Shown piece after piece: positions 27,454-40,129 of a stretch of DNA of 64,000 nt (position 1 is the stretch's first letter; each line of letters begins with the position of its first letter). Source of the stretch: Epiperipatus broadwayi (taxonomy: Eukaryota; Onychophora; Udeonychophora; Euonychophora; Peripatidae); the NCBI GenBank assembly GCA_028023455.1, contig JAQFVV010012498.1, forward strand, positions 4,325,797 through 4,389,796, written 5' to 3'. A program made the translations under genes and the position numbers. Under the pieces are notes generated by a model that made no database searches, was not told where the DNA came from, and worked only from the letters and a program-made list of their open reading frames with translations.

Positions 27454-30151
27454 TGAAGCAGTCAGATCTGAGTTCGATCCTAGCTTCATGACATCTAGCC
27501 TAAGCCCACGTCAAACCCTAGTACTAACCTTAAATTTCCGATGCAATGTGGCTTTACACGTTCAGTCCACGCTAATTTCCATAAAGGAAACTTATTTTAT
27601 AAATGCATATTAAAATTAATTCTTTCAGATTAAATTGATCAATTCTATTAATAAATTCATGAAAAATATTCATGAATTTATATATATTACAACTGCATGG
27701 ATTGTGCGTATATATTTGTAAATATTTAAATATATATAATTGTTCGAAAGTTTCATTGCGTCAGGAATATTTGTTTTGTTTTTTTTTATTTTTAAATAAT
27801 TTATTTTTAAATAATTTATTGATTAAAAACTACATTCTTTCGATAAGCTATCAGATTGTCCTTTCCAAAAAACAACAGTTAAAGTTTATTAATTAGAAAA
27901 AAAGATAAGGATTTCCTAATTAAAATCATTTTCAGATTTTAAGAATTCATTTTCTAATTAGAAAATGAATTCAAGTTAATAAGTTTGAAAGCCTTATCGA
28001 AGGAATGTATCTAAAAACAACCAGTAAATCTAAAAACATTGATAATAAAAGAAGCGCGAGCCTGAAGGCATCTGTGGACAGCATATATAGGTCTGAAAAA
28101 TTTGGAAAAAAGCCATCTTTGTTGTAGAGAAGTGCAGTCAACTCTGTGCATTTTTAAATTATAAAATTAAATAGTGTTTCGATCATGGTGAAGGGCTAAA
28201 ACATCGAGAATCTGGCTATTTGTTCCTGAAGTCCCCTAAAAATCTTCAATGAAGCTGGCGAATCTTTTCTGGACAAATCATGCTGCTAAAATTATGAAAA
28301 GCCACTAAAATGCTGTTCCAGTAATCGACTAAATGCATGCCTACATTTTTTACCAACCTGGATGTGTAAACTAAGAACCAGCCCCAGAAGAAATGGGTAA
28401 TATGTTTCCAAATGAATATTAAACTTTCTAGCCAGTTTCAAACTTTACTTTACACTCTCTTTTGGAGCTCTTTTATTCTTTAATGTAACAATCTTTATAA
28501 AACCTTTTATTCATGCTACTGTAAATTTATATCGTAGTTCTCTCAACCTCTAGTCTTTAAACTTTCTCTTTTCTTACTTGGCAGTTCATTTATTATATTA
28601 TATATATTTGTGTAATTTATTAATGTTGTTATTTTAATTATATGCCAATAATCTTTCGACTCCATAAACTCCTTTGTTCTATTTGCCTTACGCAGAAAAT
28701 ATAATATTAAATCTGATAATAATTCTAATCTATTAGAACTAGATTTATACAGTTCTATCAATTATCGAGTCGAAAGAAACGATTAAGTGTTTGTTATTTT
28801 TATAATTGGCTAATAATAAATTATTAGTTCCGTTTCTCACCTATGTCCCCAGCTCCTATCTAATTTACAAATGTTTATATATCCACATAATGTTAAAAAG
28901 CTATTTTCTCATTTCACTAATGCATATTTATTCAAATATAATGTTAAAACATGTTTTTATTTTTGCAAAAGGGCCTATAAAGGAATCAAATATATTCTAA
29001 TTCAAATTGTTTTCACTGTCTATTAATATTCATGAGGGGCACGATATTTGGGGCATAATTAATATGATTTACAAATAATTTAAAATAGTTTTACTTAAAA
29101 ACTCATTTGACTTTAATTCATTTGATCAAGACATCATGTAGAGCATTCTATAATTGGGTTTTAGTTCTCAAACGGTGACTAGTAAGTCATCATCTTCAAT
29201 GTTGCTGATGTAGGGCAATCTTCTGCTTCGTTAGGCTGGTCGGTGATTATATTTCTGTTATTTTAAATTATCGAGAAATAAAGCACTTCCTCTCCTGTTC
29301 ATATTAGTCAAAGGGTATAAGACTTGTCAGATGCAAGCCACCATACCACTTCAATTATCGACTAGCTATCGTCTTTCAATTTAATTTTTTAGCTCATAAT
29401 TCATCAGCACAGTTTCCTCACTGTTCCGGTAAAGCCTGTTCTGATGCTCGTAATTCATGATGAAGTGATTTCAATTAAAGTTGAACAAATTCTCAGTTAT
29501 ATTTAATTAAATAAGTTTTCCAATAAAGATTAAAGTTATGCCCTAAAATATGTATCTTGCTCTTCATGAATGGATTTGCGAATGTGAAAATAAATCTCAC
29601 ATTCTTTCGTATAAATTTAGAGTAACAATTTCCTTTTACTAATGAATACCTTTATCTGCCTTTTATTTTCTTGTTGGGGGCATAGACATAGACTTTCAAA
29701 TATTGCGTAATATTCATTGGCATATAATAAGGACCACCTCTCTTATTATAATTATAAACTTTGTTTAAGGACTAGAATTAATTAACTTAATCTTTATTTA
29801 AAATTCAAACCAAACAAATTATTATTATTAAATATTTTGTAAACACACTTGGTTTATTAAGTCTTTTTATTCATAATTATTTTAATGTTAATGCTCGCTG
29901 TCTGTGTTGGCAACCTGAACATATACATATGATTCGATTTAAAAATTATCTTAGTTAATTGATTATCCAATAATAGTGTCAGTTCAGGGGTCTCTAATCC
30001 TCACCAACTGTTGAGCTAGTTTCTTGGCGCATAGCACTGTGCCATTGATTTATGCTAATCTGAGCTGGTGAGTTGGGTTTGAATTCAGTTTTGATTCAAT
30101 TGAGTTTGAATCTGACTTGCAGTTTAGGTGGTGGGTTTTTCGACCGGTACA
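27454..30151 (+). repeat. 3' giant LTR (2698 bp)
   Basis: Direct counterpart of 22251-24932. Many differences are CG in one copy against TG or CA in the other. Its last nine bases (ACCGGTACA, 30143-30151) reappear inverted at 30175-30183 inside the following TA array. Confidence 0.75.
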
Positions 30152-30180
30152 ATATATATATATATATATATATATGTACC

Positions 30181-30219
<39 letters not shown>
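30152..30219. repeat. (TA)n array, right half of the insertion target
   Basis: TA array interrupted at 30175-30183 by TGTACCGGT, the reverse complement of the adjacent LTR end. Confidence 0.9.
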
Positions 30220-33017
30220 CAAGACGAGTGATGTGCATTTAAAACACTATTGCATTTAAATCAGTTGTATGTAATGAGTGTGAAAAGCAAAATCATTCAT
30301 CTTAAATAAATTAGATATTCAGATTTAACTAATTAACTAGATTGGTTGGTGAAAGACATGCCATCATGGCAGAGAGAATTTCAGGTTTTTAAATAATTAT
30401 ATATAGAGAATGATAAAGGCAGTATGGTATTATAGATTTCAACAAAGAACGAATGAGGTCTGTTACAATCCCCTGAGTGGCTTTGCTAAAAAAAATCCCT
30501 GGTATATACAGGTAGATAATGAGAGAAATGTTGGCCCTCCACTCAAAACATCTCTGAATAGTAATAATAGATTTGATGTCCTGGACTTCCCATACACATT
30601 TTAATGGCAATGCCTGAAAATGGTCTTTTAGTAGGACATATGTTTACTTTGAAGGAAAGTAAAAGATTGGACTGATCATATTTAAAATTCCAAAGATCCT
30701 AAGAGGTAATTAGCAAAGCAAAAACAATAATAATAAATGAATGGTTGTAACTACAAAATACATAATGCCTTAGACATAGACATATATGGATTGTATATCA
30801 CTAACAATCATAATAAATTAATTCCTGATTAAAATTATCAGCTCTCTGATGTAATAGAATGTCCACAAAACCCTTGGATCATTAATGCATGGGTCATAAA
30901 TTATAAGATAAAATGAAAGAAAAGAATTAAAACTAACTTAAAAGAATAAATTGTTTTCCACACTTTCCAAATATTTCATTTTTTGATAAGTTATCAAATA
31001 ATTCATCAGGCATTGAATATCAAACTCACTTTTGGTAAAGATTGACAACATATAGCACACTAAATTGTACATCACAATTTAAATATTTTATTGACACAAA
31101 CGAAAATATATATGTATGAAATATATACTGTTAGTAGTTGATATACAAATGCTATGATAGCTGAGTGATTCTCTTTTAAAATAATTGATTTACAGAAATT
31201 GTGACACCTTTTACTTAAATGATTTAATAAAGTATATTATTTTCTCAGAGATAATTACGAGGGCAATTTTAAGTTGGAAATAATAATAAGATACCTAACT
31301 TTTAAAATAATTTAAAACATTTAAAACTACATTTATAATATGAGGTACAAAACTAAATGAGCTTTCTCTATTAATTAATTCAATGGAAATAATTCTTCTG
31401 AAATGATTTTTAACTGGAAAAAATAAGAGAGAGAGGATTTAAAGTTGCTCATTGAGTTTTATACTTGGCAGTTTCAGTAAGTCAGTATTACAATAAAGCA
31501 ATAAAAAATTAAGATAAATTTTCCACATCAAAGAAATGTGGGATTTTTATAAGAATTAATAATTTTAAATTTAAGGAAAATATAAATTAATATTGATTTA
31601 GAAAACAATGTAAGCTAGAATCAGAGGCTTGTGGAAAATTGGTGGTTACCTCAACCAATTGGTATACATTCCATGGCTGGAAACAAGCAGTTATAAAATC
31701 AATCAGTTTATTTAGCAGGCTTCCTTGATACAGTATAGTCTCCATGCTGAGTATTGAGAGCACTGGAATGACATTGTGATAAGCTGGTGGCAACAGAGCT
31801 CTGAAAAGCAAATGTCTGATTTTTTCACCCCATCATTCTTTAGGCATGACATAGTATAAATACTAATCAATTCTCTTCAGTGAACTGTTCTTCAATAATC
31901 CTTTTTATCAAAATTTTTTACTATTTATCTGATCTGGCCGTATCTATTAGGATCCAATCTACATGATGTTTGCTGGTGACTTTCTTTGTGATCCACATCT
32001 GCCTGGGTGGGAAATCTACAATCCTGCATTAAAGATGCCCCAAGAGTTCATTTTGCTAACTAAAAGAAAACAGCAACAAGCATGATTAAGTTTATCAGTC
32101 ATCGTATTAATAAAGCCTATTAAATTAAGATTTATATTTTAAAAAAATGTAAATTTTATTCACAATAATTTTAGGAATTTGATACATTCTATAAATAATA
32201 TGATGACTTTGAAACCTAATATTTGATATAAAATGTAAATAGAAATTTACAAAATATTTCTTATAAATATTAGATTGTGTACATAATTGATCCTTTAATG
32301 TACATTTATCAAAAGATAAATATAAAATGTTACCAATTGATTAATTGGAAAAATGAAGTTTAATGAAAGAATTTAAAATATTTTAAACATTCTATAGATA
32401 TCTAGGATTCAATTATTTACTTAGTGTCAATTTAATAAAATAAATAAATATACATTTCTACAAATATTATAAAATAAATCATTATTACAAAGAGGTTAGT
32501 TTTAATCATAAAATATAAATTAATGAAATATAAATTACATAAAAGATTATAATATTGATTATAAATATCGATTATAAGATACAGCTACTACCACCTATTA
32601 TGAGACAGGTGTCAGTTAATATATAAGATTGGCATTGCACAAATAAACTTAAAGAACTATCAGATAAGCAAACAAAGTTTTTATCTTTAAATTTGTTTAA
32701 TTTGAGAGTATTAATATTTATTAATATTAATTATTATTGTATATGAAAGTTTAATTAGTCGTTAAGAGTATTTGAAAGATTGAAAATTGTGTTTTTTATT
32801 TGTTTTTAAAAGTTTTTTTATTTTATTTTTTATATATATAGGAATTTTTTTAAAAGTTTTTTTTTTAAAGTTTTATTATTTATATATTGTTATTTTATAT
32901 ATAGAATTTTTTTGTAAAAAAGTTATTTTGTTGCTTAGTTTTTAGTAAATTTATTATTAAAAATTATTTACCTTTAAGAAAAAATATGATGTTCGAAAAA
33001 TACGTAAAATAAATAAT
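30220..33017. other. AT-rich sequence, no gene seen
   Basis: Open stretches here are short and unrecognised. About 31600-32060 is somewhat less AT-rich. About 32800-33017 is T-rich and may be the 5' untranslated part of the following LINE. Confidence 0.5.
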
Positions 33018-33923
33018 ATGGATTGCATTTGTATTCCACAATGTTTGTATAATAGAAAAAAAGAAATTAGGCATGCTGTGGTAGAATGTACTATATGTGA
33101 TGAGGTTTATTACTTGAAATGTTTAAATAAGACTAGGAAGGATGTAATAGGTTTATGATTGTGTAGTCAGTGTGTAAATATGATAAAAGAGGTGAGAAAG
33201 TGTTTTCAAAGTGTAGATAGTCGAAGGACAGTGGGTGGATAAAGTAATGGTGTAATGGAGATGATTAGTCAAAGAATAAATAAGATAGAGGAAGAACTGA
33301 AGGATGTAGAAGTAAAATTAAAATCATTAGAGATAAAATGTGAGGAGATAAAGAAATTATTGAATAGGAATGATAAGGAAGAAATAGATAAGGAGGATCA
33401 GAAGGTATTAGAAAATGTTATGGATGGATTAGAAAAAGTAGATTATGAAACAGTATTGATAGGAGATTCACTAACTAGAAAATATGGGGATATAACTGCA
33501 AAGGAAAATAGAAATAAGTATGTAAGAGTATGTTTGCCTGAAGATAGAATTGGGGATGTAGCAGATAAAGTAAAAAAGCAAAGTAGTAGAGATGTGCATG
33601 TTATGGTGGGGACTAATAATTTATCAGAATCATCAGAGAGAATAATGGATGAGTATGTAGATTTGATTAGGAACATGACTATGATTAAAGGAAGAGTAGA
33701 AGTAGTTGGATTATTACCAAGATTTGACAAGAGATATTTGTTAGATAGGGCATGTTCTATAAATGAGAGATTGAAAAAATTGTATGAGAGAAATAATGTT
33801 ATGTTTGTGGATGTGTGGGATTGTTTTATTGGAAAAAGGGAGTTATATAGTAAAGAAAGATTGCATTTAGGAAAACAAGGAAGTGAAGTTTTAGAGAGTT
33901 TGATTTATAAAGAATTGTTTTAG
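33018..33923 (+). pseudogene. LINE ORF1: PHD-like finger, coiled coil, SGNH hydrolase
   Basis: One frame of 302 codons with two in-frame stops (TGA 33156-33158 and TAA 33240-33242). Residues 3-53 hold a PHD-like Cys/His pattern: CIC, C, H, then CTICDEVYYLKC and CSQC; the first stop stands where PHD fingers have the conserved Trp before the last Cys pair, so TGG to TGA is likely. Residues 80-140 are a charged coiled coil. Residues about 144-300 form an SGNH/GDSL-type esterase: VLIGDSLTRKYG (block I with the nucleophile Ser), VMVGTNNL (the GxND-like block), and FVDVWDCF...ERLHLGKQG (the Asp..His block). PHD fingers may read chromatin; the role of the esterase in retrotransposition is not settled. 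Downstream from 33255 the frame is open. Confidence 0.8.
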
Positions 33924-34035
33924 GAAACTTATAAAGGGCAGTGGGTTTTTAAATTGCAATATTATTAAAAAGAAAAAGAATGGATGGAATATAAGAAATA
34001 AGCAAAAGGAATTTGATTTAAATATAAATATAGAT

Positions 34036-37000
34036 ATGGAGAAGGAATGGGTTTGTAAAATTAATGATAAGAAAATAATTTATAAATGTAATGGAGAAGA
34101 AAGAATCAAAAGAATTCATAAAAGAGTAGTTAGGAAAGAAGAAATTGTTAAAATTGTGTTTTTGAATATGCAAGGTGGTAGGAGACCAGAAAAGTGGATG
34201 GAATTAAATAAGACAATTGAAAATGAAGAGCTTGAGGTGGTGGTATAGGTATTATATCAAAAAAAAATATTTAAAGATTGTTAAATTTCAAGAATATTTG
34301 TGGCTTGAAATAAGATTGGGTAGTCAAGAATGGATGGTGGCTATAATTTATATAGCCATTGGAGATAGTCAAATTATAATGTAATGGAATAGTAACATAT
34401 ATGAATGTCTAGTTAAAGATATACAAAGTTTTAAAGAAAAGGGGAAGAGATTAATGTTTATAGGGGATATGAGTGGACATATTAAAGAAATGGATGATGT
34501 AAATAATAAAAATGGACAGCTTTTGAAGGAATTTTGTCAGAAAGTGAATTTGAGTATTGGAAATTTATTAAATATTTATGAGAGACAATACACATGGTCT
34601 AGAAATAATATTTCATACAATAGATTATGTATTGGTAAAGAAAGAGGGAATAAATAAAATATGAAAAATTAAGGTGTTTGATAATGAAGAAAAACTATGC
34701 ACTAGTGACCATAACTTCATTGTAATTGAAATGGTTAGTAATGTGATGGAGAATAGAATTAAAAGTAGAAATAATTATGAAAGATGTGGATGGAGAGTGA
34801 ATGACAAGAATAAGTTGGAAGAGTATAAAATAAAAGTTGAAGAAATCATGAAAGAGTGGATAGGGTATGAGTATAAAGACTGGTGTAAAGAAGTAGAAAA
34901 AGTGGCAAATAGTGATTTAGGTGAGAATATTCAGAAGAATAAAAGTAATAAAAAATGAGAATTAGTAAAAGTGTAAAAGATAGGTAAGAAGCATGTCGAG
35001 AATATAAGTGTGCTATTAAGAATAAGGAAAGTGAAACATATATTAATGATAAATGGGAAAAGTACTTAGAAAAGAAAAAAAAGTTAGCTAAAATAGATAA
35101 TTATAGAAAGAGAATGAAATTGAATAGTAAATTGTTGGAGGATATTAATAAAGGTGGAAGAGATGGGAGTAAAAAAAAATGGAATTACATTAAAAGGAGG
35201 AATGTATAAGAGAGGGAGACAGCATTACTAGATGATGAGGGAATAGAGTGTAGCTCTAGAGAAGATTTAGAGCTAATATTAAATAGATATGTAATGAATA
35301 TAGAAAAGATGTTAGATGTGAATGATAGAGTGATAGAAAACATGAAAGCATATAGTAATGGGAATATTAGGTTTTCTGAAAATGAACTGAATGAGGTAGA
35401 GAAGAAATTGAAAAGTGGAAAGGCAAGGGGCAGCAGAGATGATAATGAATTTATAATATAGGGCAAAAGTAAAGTTATTATCCTGTTTTAATAAAATGGC
35501 GCAGAATATAAATTTTCAATTAGTTGGAGTAATATAAGAGTAAGTTTATTATTTAAAGGAAAGGGTAAGGATCATAGAAAGTTGAATAATTATAGACCAA
35601 TAGCTGTAACATCAGTTTTATATAAAGTTTTCTCATATATGGTGGCTAGAAGAGTTGTAAAATGGATGGAAGGAAATAATGTAGTGGGGGAAGTGCATGG
35701 AGGATTTAGATTAGATAGGCATATAGGAGATAGATTATTTGTAGTTACACAACTTATGGATATGAGTAGCAATTCAGGTAAACAATTATATATGAGTTTT
35801 ATAGATGTAGAGAAGGCATATGATAGAGTAAATAGAAATAGATTATGTAAATAAGTTTAGCAAATTTGGGAATGGATGAAGCTTTACTAGATATTATTAA
35901 GAAGTTATATGAAAATAATTATTATATATATAAATTAGGAAATATAGAATCAGTTAAAGTTAAAAATGGGGTGGTACTAAGGCAAGGATGCCCTATGTCA
36001 CCTATTTTTGTGTGTTGTATTTGAGTGAAATGGAAAGAGCAATAGAAAGATTAGGAAGAGAGATAGATATGCCATTAATAGGTGGTAAGGGAATATATAT
36101 TTTGTCAGGTCTTTTTTTGTGGATGATATATTTTTGTGTGCAGAAAGAAGAGAAGATATGGAAGTTATGCTGAGGACATGTGCAAGGGTGGGTAAAGAGA
36201 TAGGGATTAAATTTAGTGAAGAGAAATCAAATTTAATTATGGTTAATACTGGGGAAACAGAAGATGTAAAATTTTTATTGTGAGATATTAAGTTAAGTGT
36301 TGTGGATAGATATAGTTATTTGACAATTATTTTAAGTAATCAGATAAATTATTTGGACGAATGGGAGAAAAATTGATAAACGAAGCAAAGAAAAGAAAGG
36401 AATTGATAAAGAAATTAACTGTAATTTCTTATAATAAATATGATGTAGTTAGAATTATATGGAAAGGAGTTGCAGTAGCAGGGTTAACATATGGTAATGA
36501 TGCATTTATATGTTAGTAAAGAGATTAAATTACTTAGAAAAAGTTCAAAGGGAAGTAGGAAGACATGCATTGGAGGCATATGTATGGACAGCAATGGAGG
36601 CAATTCAAGGAGAAATGGGATGGTCAAGTTTTCATATGAGAGATGCAAAAAGTAAAATGAAAATGTTTGGTAGATTGCAGTTTATGGATAATAAAAGACT
36701 AGTCAGAATAATATTTAATTGGGTTATGAGTAAAGGGCAGGTAAGAAGATGGGTGAGAAAGATAATGCAGTATGCAAAAGATTTGATAAAGAATTTATAT
36801 CAGTGCATTTGTACAAAAGATGGGATAATAGTAAGGAAAGTAGTTTATTATTTAAGGCTCAAAAAGGATCTTTAGCTACAAGAGAATATATATGTAAATG
36901 GTAAAAAATGGGTGATTTATTTTGTAAATTATGTAAGGAAGGAATAGAAAATATTAGGTATTTGTTAAATGAATGTAAATGCTTAAAAAAAGAAAGGGTA

Positions 37001-37070
37001 CATGTAATGAAGTTATGGAAGAATAAATATGAAAAAAGTGATTATACGGAAAGTGAATTATTGTTTTTTT
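34036..37070 (+). pseudogene. LINE ORF2: endonuclease and RT, many frameshifts
   Basis: Fragments in several frames, in order. Endonuclease: IVFLNMQGGRRPEKW (34036-34248), MFIGDMSGHI, a GDxNGH-like block (34454-34657), and TSDHNFIVIEM (34674-34958). RT: NNYRPIAVTSVLYKVF, VHGGFRLDRHIGDRLF and LYMSFIDVEKAYDRVNR with the first catalytic Asp (35582-35854); RQGCPMSPIF (about 35980); and a remnant of the FADD block near 36100-36150 that reads FLWMIYFCVQ. The thumb reads LEKVQREVGRHALEAY and GEMGWSSF (36510-36875). A Cys-rich end, CKLC...YLLNEC, lies at about 36915-36980. Catalytic FADD is lost and there are at least six frame changes, so it is long dead. Confidence 0.8.
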
Positions 37071-37200
37071 AGGCTGTGTTTGGGAAAAGATAAAGGAGAT
37101 TTAGATATAAAGGGTATAGAGTTCACAAAGATTATGTTTTGGAAATGTGATGGAGCATAATATGGGAAAATGTAGAGTGGGAAATGGAAAATTAAGTGGC

Positions 37201-39000
37201 TAACAAGTTTATCTGGTCATAAATGCTGAGATATTTTTGTCTTTGTTTAAAGAGAGGTCACAATACATCACATCAAACCCATACTAGTGCAGATGACATT
37301 GACACTCGGTGAAGCAGAAATATGTACTATAGTATTTCCAGCTTCAATATATTTGTATTTAAATATTAATTTTATTATTGTAACTTTTTTTTATTCTCCT
37401 ACAAATCCAAATTAATAAAGATTACTTTTTACTTTTGATAATTGGCTATATTTAAGCTTTACATAAAACTATTTTAAACAATAAATTTAATAATTTTTAA
37501 GTCTAATTTTAGTGTCTTTATAATAACTTTCTACTTTATTAACAAATTCTCAAACACTTGCTACAAAATCATTTATTTTGAGTTGTTTGGGGATGTTACA
37601 AAGATCCCGCTATTACTTTGGTCTTTCTTGACTATTATGTAGTAATCTATAATGTTAGTTTGTAGTACACATTTTTTTGAATACAAATCATGTTTAATAA
37701 AATTATTAGTTTTAAAAAATATAAAAATGTTATTATCATACAAACTTTTACAAAATATGAAAATCAAATCAAGCCATTAATGCCTGATTGAATCAACAAC
37801 ATTGTTGTTTCGTAAATTATTTCACCTGCAGACAATCCTGATGTGTATTTTGTTTTAGTATTTAAAACAAAAAAATTCTAATTTTCAATAATTTATTTAC
37901 ATATTTAAGCTTATTTATGCAACAATGGAAGTGGTGTATATTGGATAAAGAGAACTTCTTTCATAAACTCGAGTGATTTTTTTTTGTATGTGTAATTTTA
38001 ATAACAAAGTAAGTGTAATGTAATTTTAAATTTAAAACATATTTTTATTATTTTATCATGACATAACTAAAATTCATTTTTATTTTAAAAATGGAATTCA
38101 AATAAAAAATACTTTGTTCAATATTTTTTATGACAAGATAATATTGTGAGTACATAAGAGAAACATTGTTACCATTATATATTCATTTTAGTACTTTATT
38201 TGTCTATTTTGCAAAGTTCAATTATTAATTTTGAGAATGATTTTTGGTAAGCTTATATTTGTAATAAATACTGTAAAAATTATCAATATGTGATATAAAA
38301 TAAAAGTGTAATTGTAAAAATAAAATTTTACAAATATGAACAGAGTTTTCATAGGGTTGTTCAAAGAGAAGAGTAGGAAGTTGGGGGAGATTGAGTTAAA
38401 ACCTTGTAATACATTGGAAAGCTTTCTTTAATTTTTTACTGATATTTGCATACAGATTTACAATAATTTAAAAGCAATAAGCTGATCATATTTCTATTTC
38501 TTACTCCTAATGTTTTCTTTCTATACATCTACATTTATAACTATTTATTTATAGTTATTTTTATCCCAAAATTTTTACAAGCTTTTCCATTTTTATACAA
38601 AACTATATCAAGTTTAATCTCACTTAACCATGATCAAATTTGATACAATTTCTCATCCAGTCAAAATGCTAATTCCATTTTCATAAAACAACCATAACAA
38701 TATATATATATATGAACAAAGTAAAATTAGATCCGATTGTTATAACTTTAAATTTAAATATTATTGATTTATTAATTGTAATGTAATTATAAAGGGGGCA
38801 TAATTATAAAAACAGTTTTTTGGTAAAATAACCACAAAATGGGCAAAAATAATGTAAAAATTAGTGGTTTAAGAGTGAGTTAAAGTCACACACATTAGGT
38901 AAATATGGAGAAAAGGTTAATACACAGTAATTATCAGATTCATCACTTTAAATAAATATATAAATGAATGTATGAACAGTTCTCATATATATATATATAA
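37201..39000. other. AT-rich sequence, no gene seen
   Basis: The first 150 bases are less AT-rich and may include the LINE 3' end. A hairpin-forming GAAATATGTACTATAGTATTTC-like motif lies near 37318. The remainder is featureless AT-rich DNA. Confidence 0.5.
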
Positions 39001-39059
39001 TCCCAGCCCTCCACTGAGGTGGGTCATAAGCTCAAAACCAATTGGTCTGGAGGTAGGGA
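39001..39059 (+). ncRNA. Hammerhead ribozyme-like motif, variant core
   Basis: Stem I pairs CCUCCA with UGGAGG perfectly, and beyond an internal loop (AGC opposite UA) UCCC pairs with GGGA. The core reads CUGAGGU, a stem II GGGU/GCUC hairpin, AAAAC, a short stem III ACC/GGU with loop AAUU, and cleavage triplet GUC. Two core bases depart from the consensus: A9 to U (39020) and G12 to A (39034), the same two as at 3.17 kb. Stem I with an internal loop is typical of type I hammerheads. The tail at about 39105-39145 (TTGTTTAGAGCTATTAGTAA) matches the elements at 3.2 and 54.7 kb. Confidence 0.6.
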
Positions 39060-40034
39060 CTTAACGATAGAGATGTTGAATTATTTTTCTTTCGGCACTT
39101 ATAAAAATAAATCTTGTTTAGAGCTATTAGTAAGCTCCATCTAGTGATCATATATATATATATGTTATACCTACTGAAATTTAAAATGAATTTCAATATG
39201 TGATATAATGTCAATTGTATTATTTTTAGTTTGGTGTTAGTAGTGAATACATTAAAATGAGAAGCATTGGGATATGTTGCTATGACAACAATAATATTGA
39301 AAAAAAATGTTTATTATTAATTGTAGTTTGCAAAAATTGTGAACTGACTTTATTTATTTTAAAAATGAATATGTAAATAATAAAGTTTATGGTTTTGATA
39401 AAGTTATTTTCTTTCTTTATTATGTATATTTTCATTACTGCATTCACAATAATAGATTGCAAATAATATATGTCAATATTTATTGTTTCCAATATCCTTG
39501 TTATTTTATTTGTATAATATATTTTTACTGTAGGTTGGTAGGAATATAGTATAAATTAGTTTATGTTTAAGTAAAAAAAAACCTCATTTATATTTTTTAA
39601 GAATGTAAATATTTATTATATGTATTAATTAAAAAATATTTATTTTTATTTGTTGTTATTATTGTGCAATAAGGTTTTTATTTATAGGATTCTGGATGAA
39701 ATTGACGAAAGAGTTAATTCAGAACATTTCTATAATTTCTCTGATGTCAATTTAAAAAAAAAAAATTAAAAATAGGACTAAACAGTTTAAACTCTCTCAT
39801 ATCGTGGTTTCAATAAAAATTAATTTATGTTTTTTCATGCATTTTTTTATTTGTTTTTTAAAAGTATATGATCATTAAATGGACAAAATTATGAAGTAAA
39901 AACAATAGTATTTGTTCATTAACTGGACAATTTTTAGGAATTTGTAAGAGACAACAATTTGTTAAAGAATGAAAATAATTCATAGTATTTTCAAAAAGTA
40001 TTGGAATATTCCTTTGCCTTGAAAATGATATTAC
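39060..40034. other. AT-rich sequence, no gene seen
   Basis: Apart from the element tail at 39105-39145 and short TA runs, nothing recognisable. Confidence 0.5.
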
Positions 40035-40129
40035 TTACTATTCAAAGTGCAAAATATAAAATGTGCTAACATGCACAAACACACAAGGCTGAAGACAAAA
40101 TAAAGTGATTCCAAAATATCAAGACTCTA

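Larger units (their letters stand above)
22251..30151 (+). mobile_element. LTR retrotransposon with giant LTRs, non-autonomous
   Basis: Direct repeats 22251-24932 (2682 bp) and 27454-30151 (2698 bp) are closely similar over their whole length. Both begin TGAAGC and end GGTACA, giving the TG...CA ends of LTRs. The base after the left LTR starts TGGTTATGTTTTTGGC, a TGG-type primer-binding position. The bases before the right LTR are GAAAAGAAA, a purine tract. The element is flanked on both sides by TA arrays, so the target duplication is TA-rich and cannot be sized. The 2521-bp interior has only one gag-position frame (26484-27107) and no protease, RT, RNase H or integrase that I can see; it would need enzymes in trans. 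The alternative, a plain segmental duplication, is less likely given the ends. Confidence 0.75.
32850..37200 (+). mobile_element. CR1-group LINE, two ORFs, heavily decayed
   Basis: ORF1 (PHD-like finger, coiled coil, SGNH hydrolase) is followed by an ORF2 with EEP endonuclease, RT and a C-terminal Cys-rich tail. This order, and an esterase-type ORF1, are characteristic of the CR1/L2 group of LINEs; I cannot choose the clade. Both ends are approximate and no target duplication was found. Confidence 0.75.

Noticed and set aside
37290-37345. CAGATGA...GAAA sequence resembling a hammerhead
   Set aside because: Core position U4 is A, stem II does not pair well, and the GAAA region instead forms its own hairpin with a downstream TATTTC.
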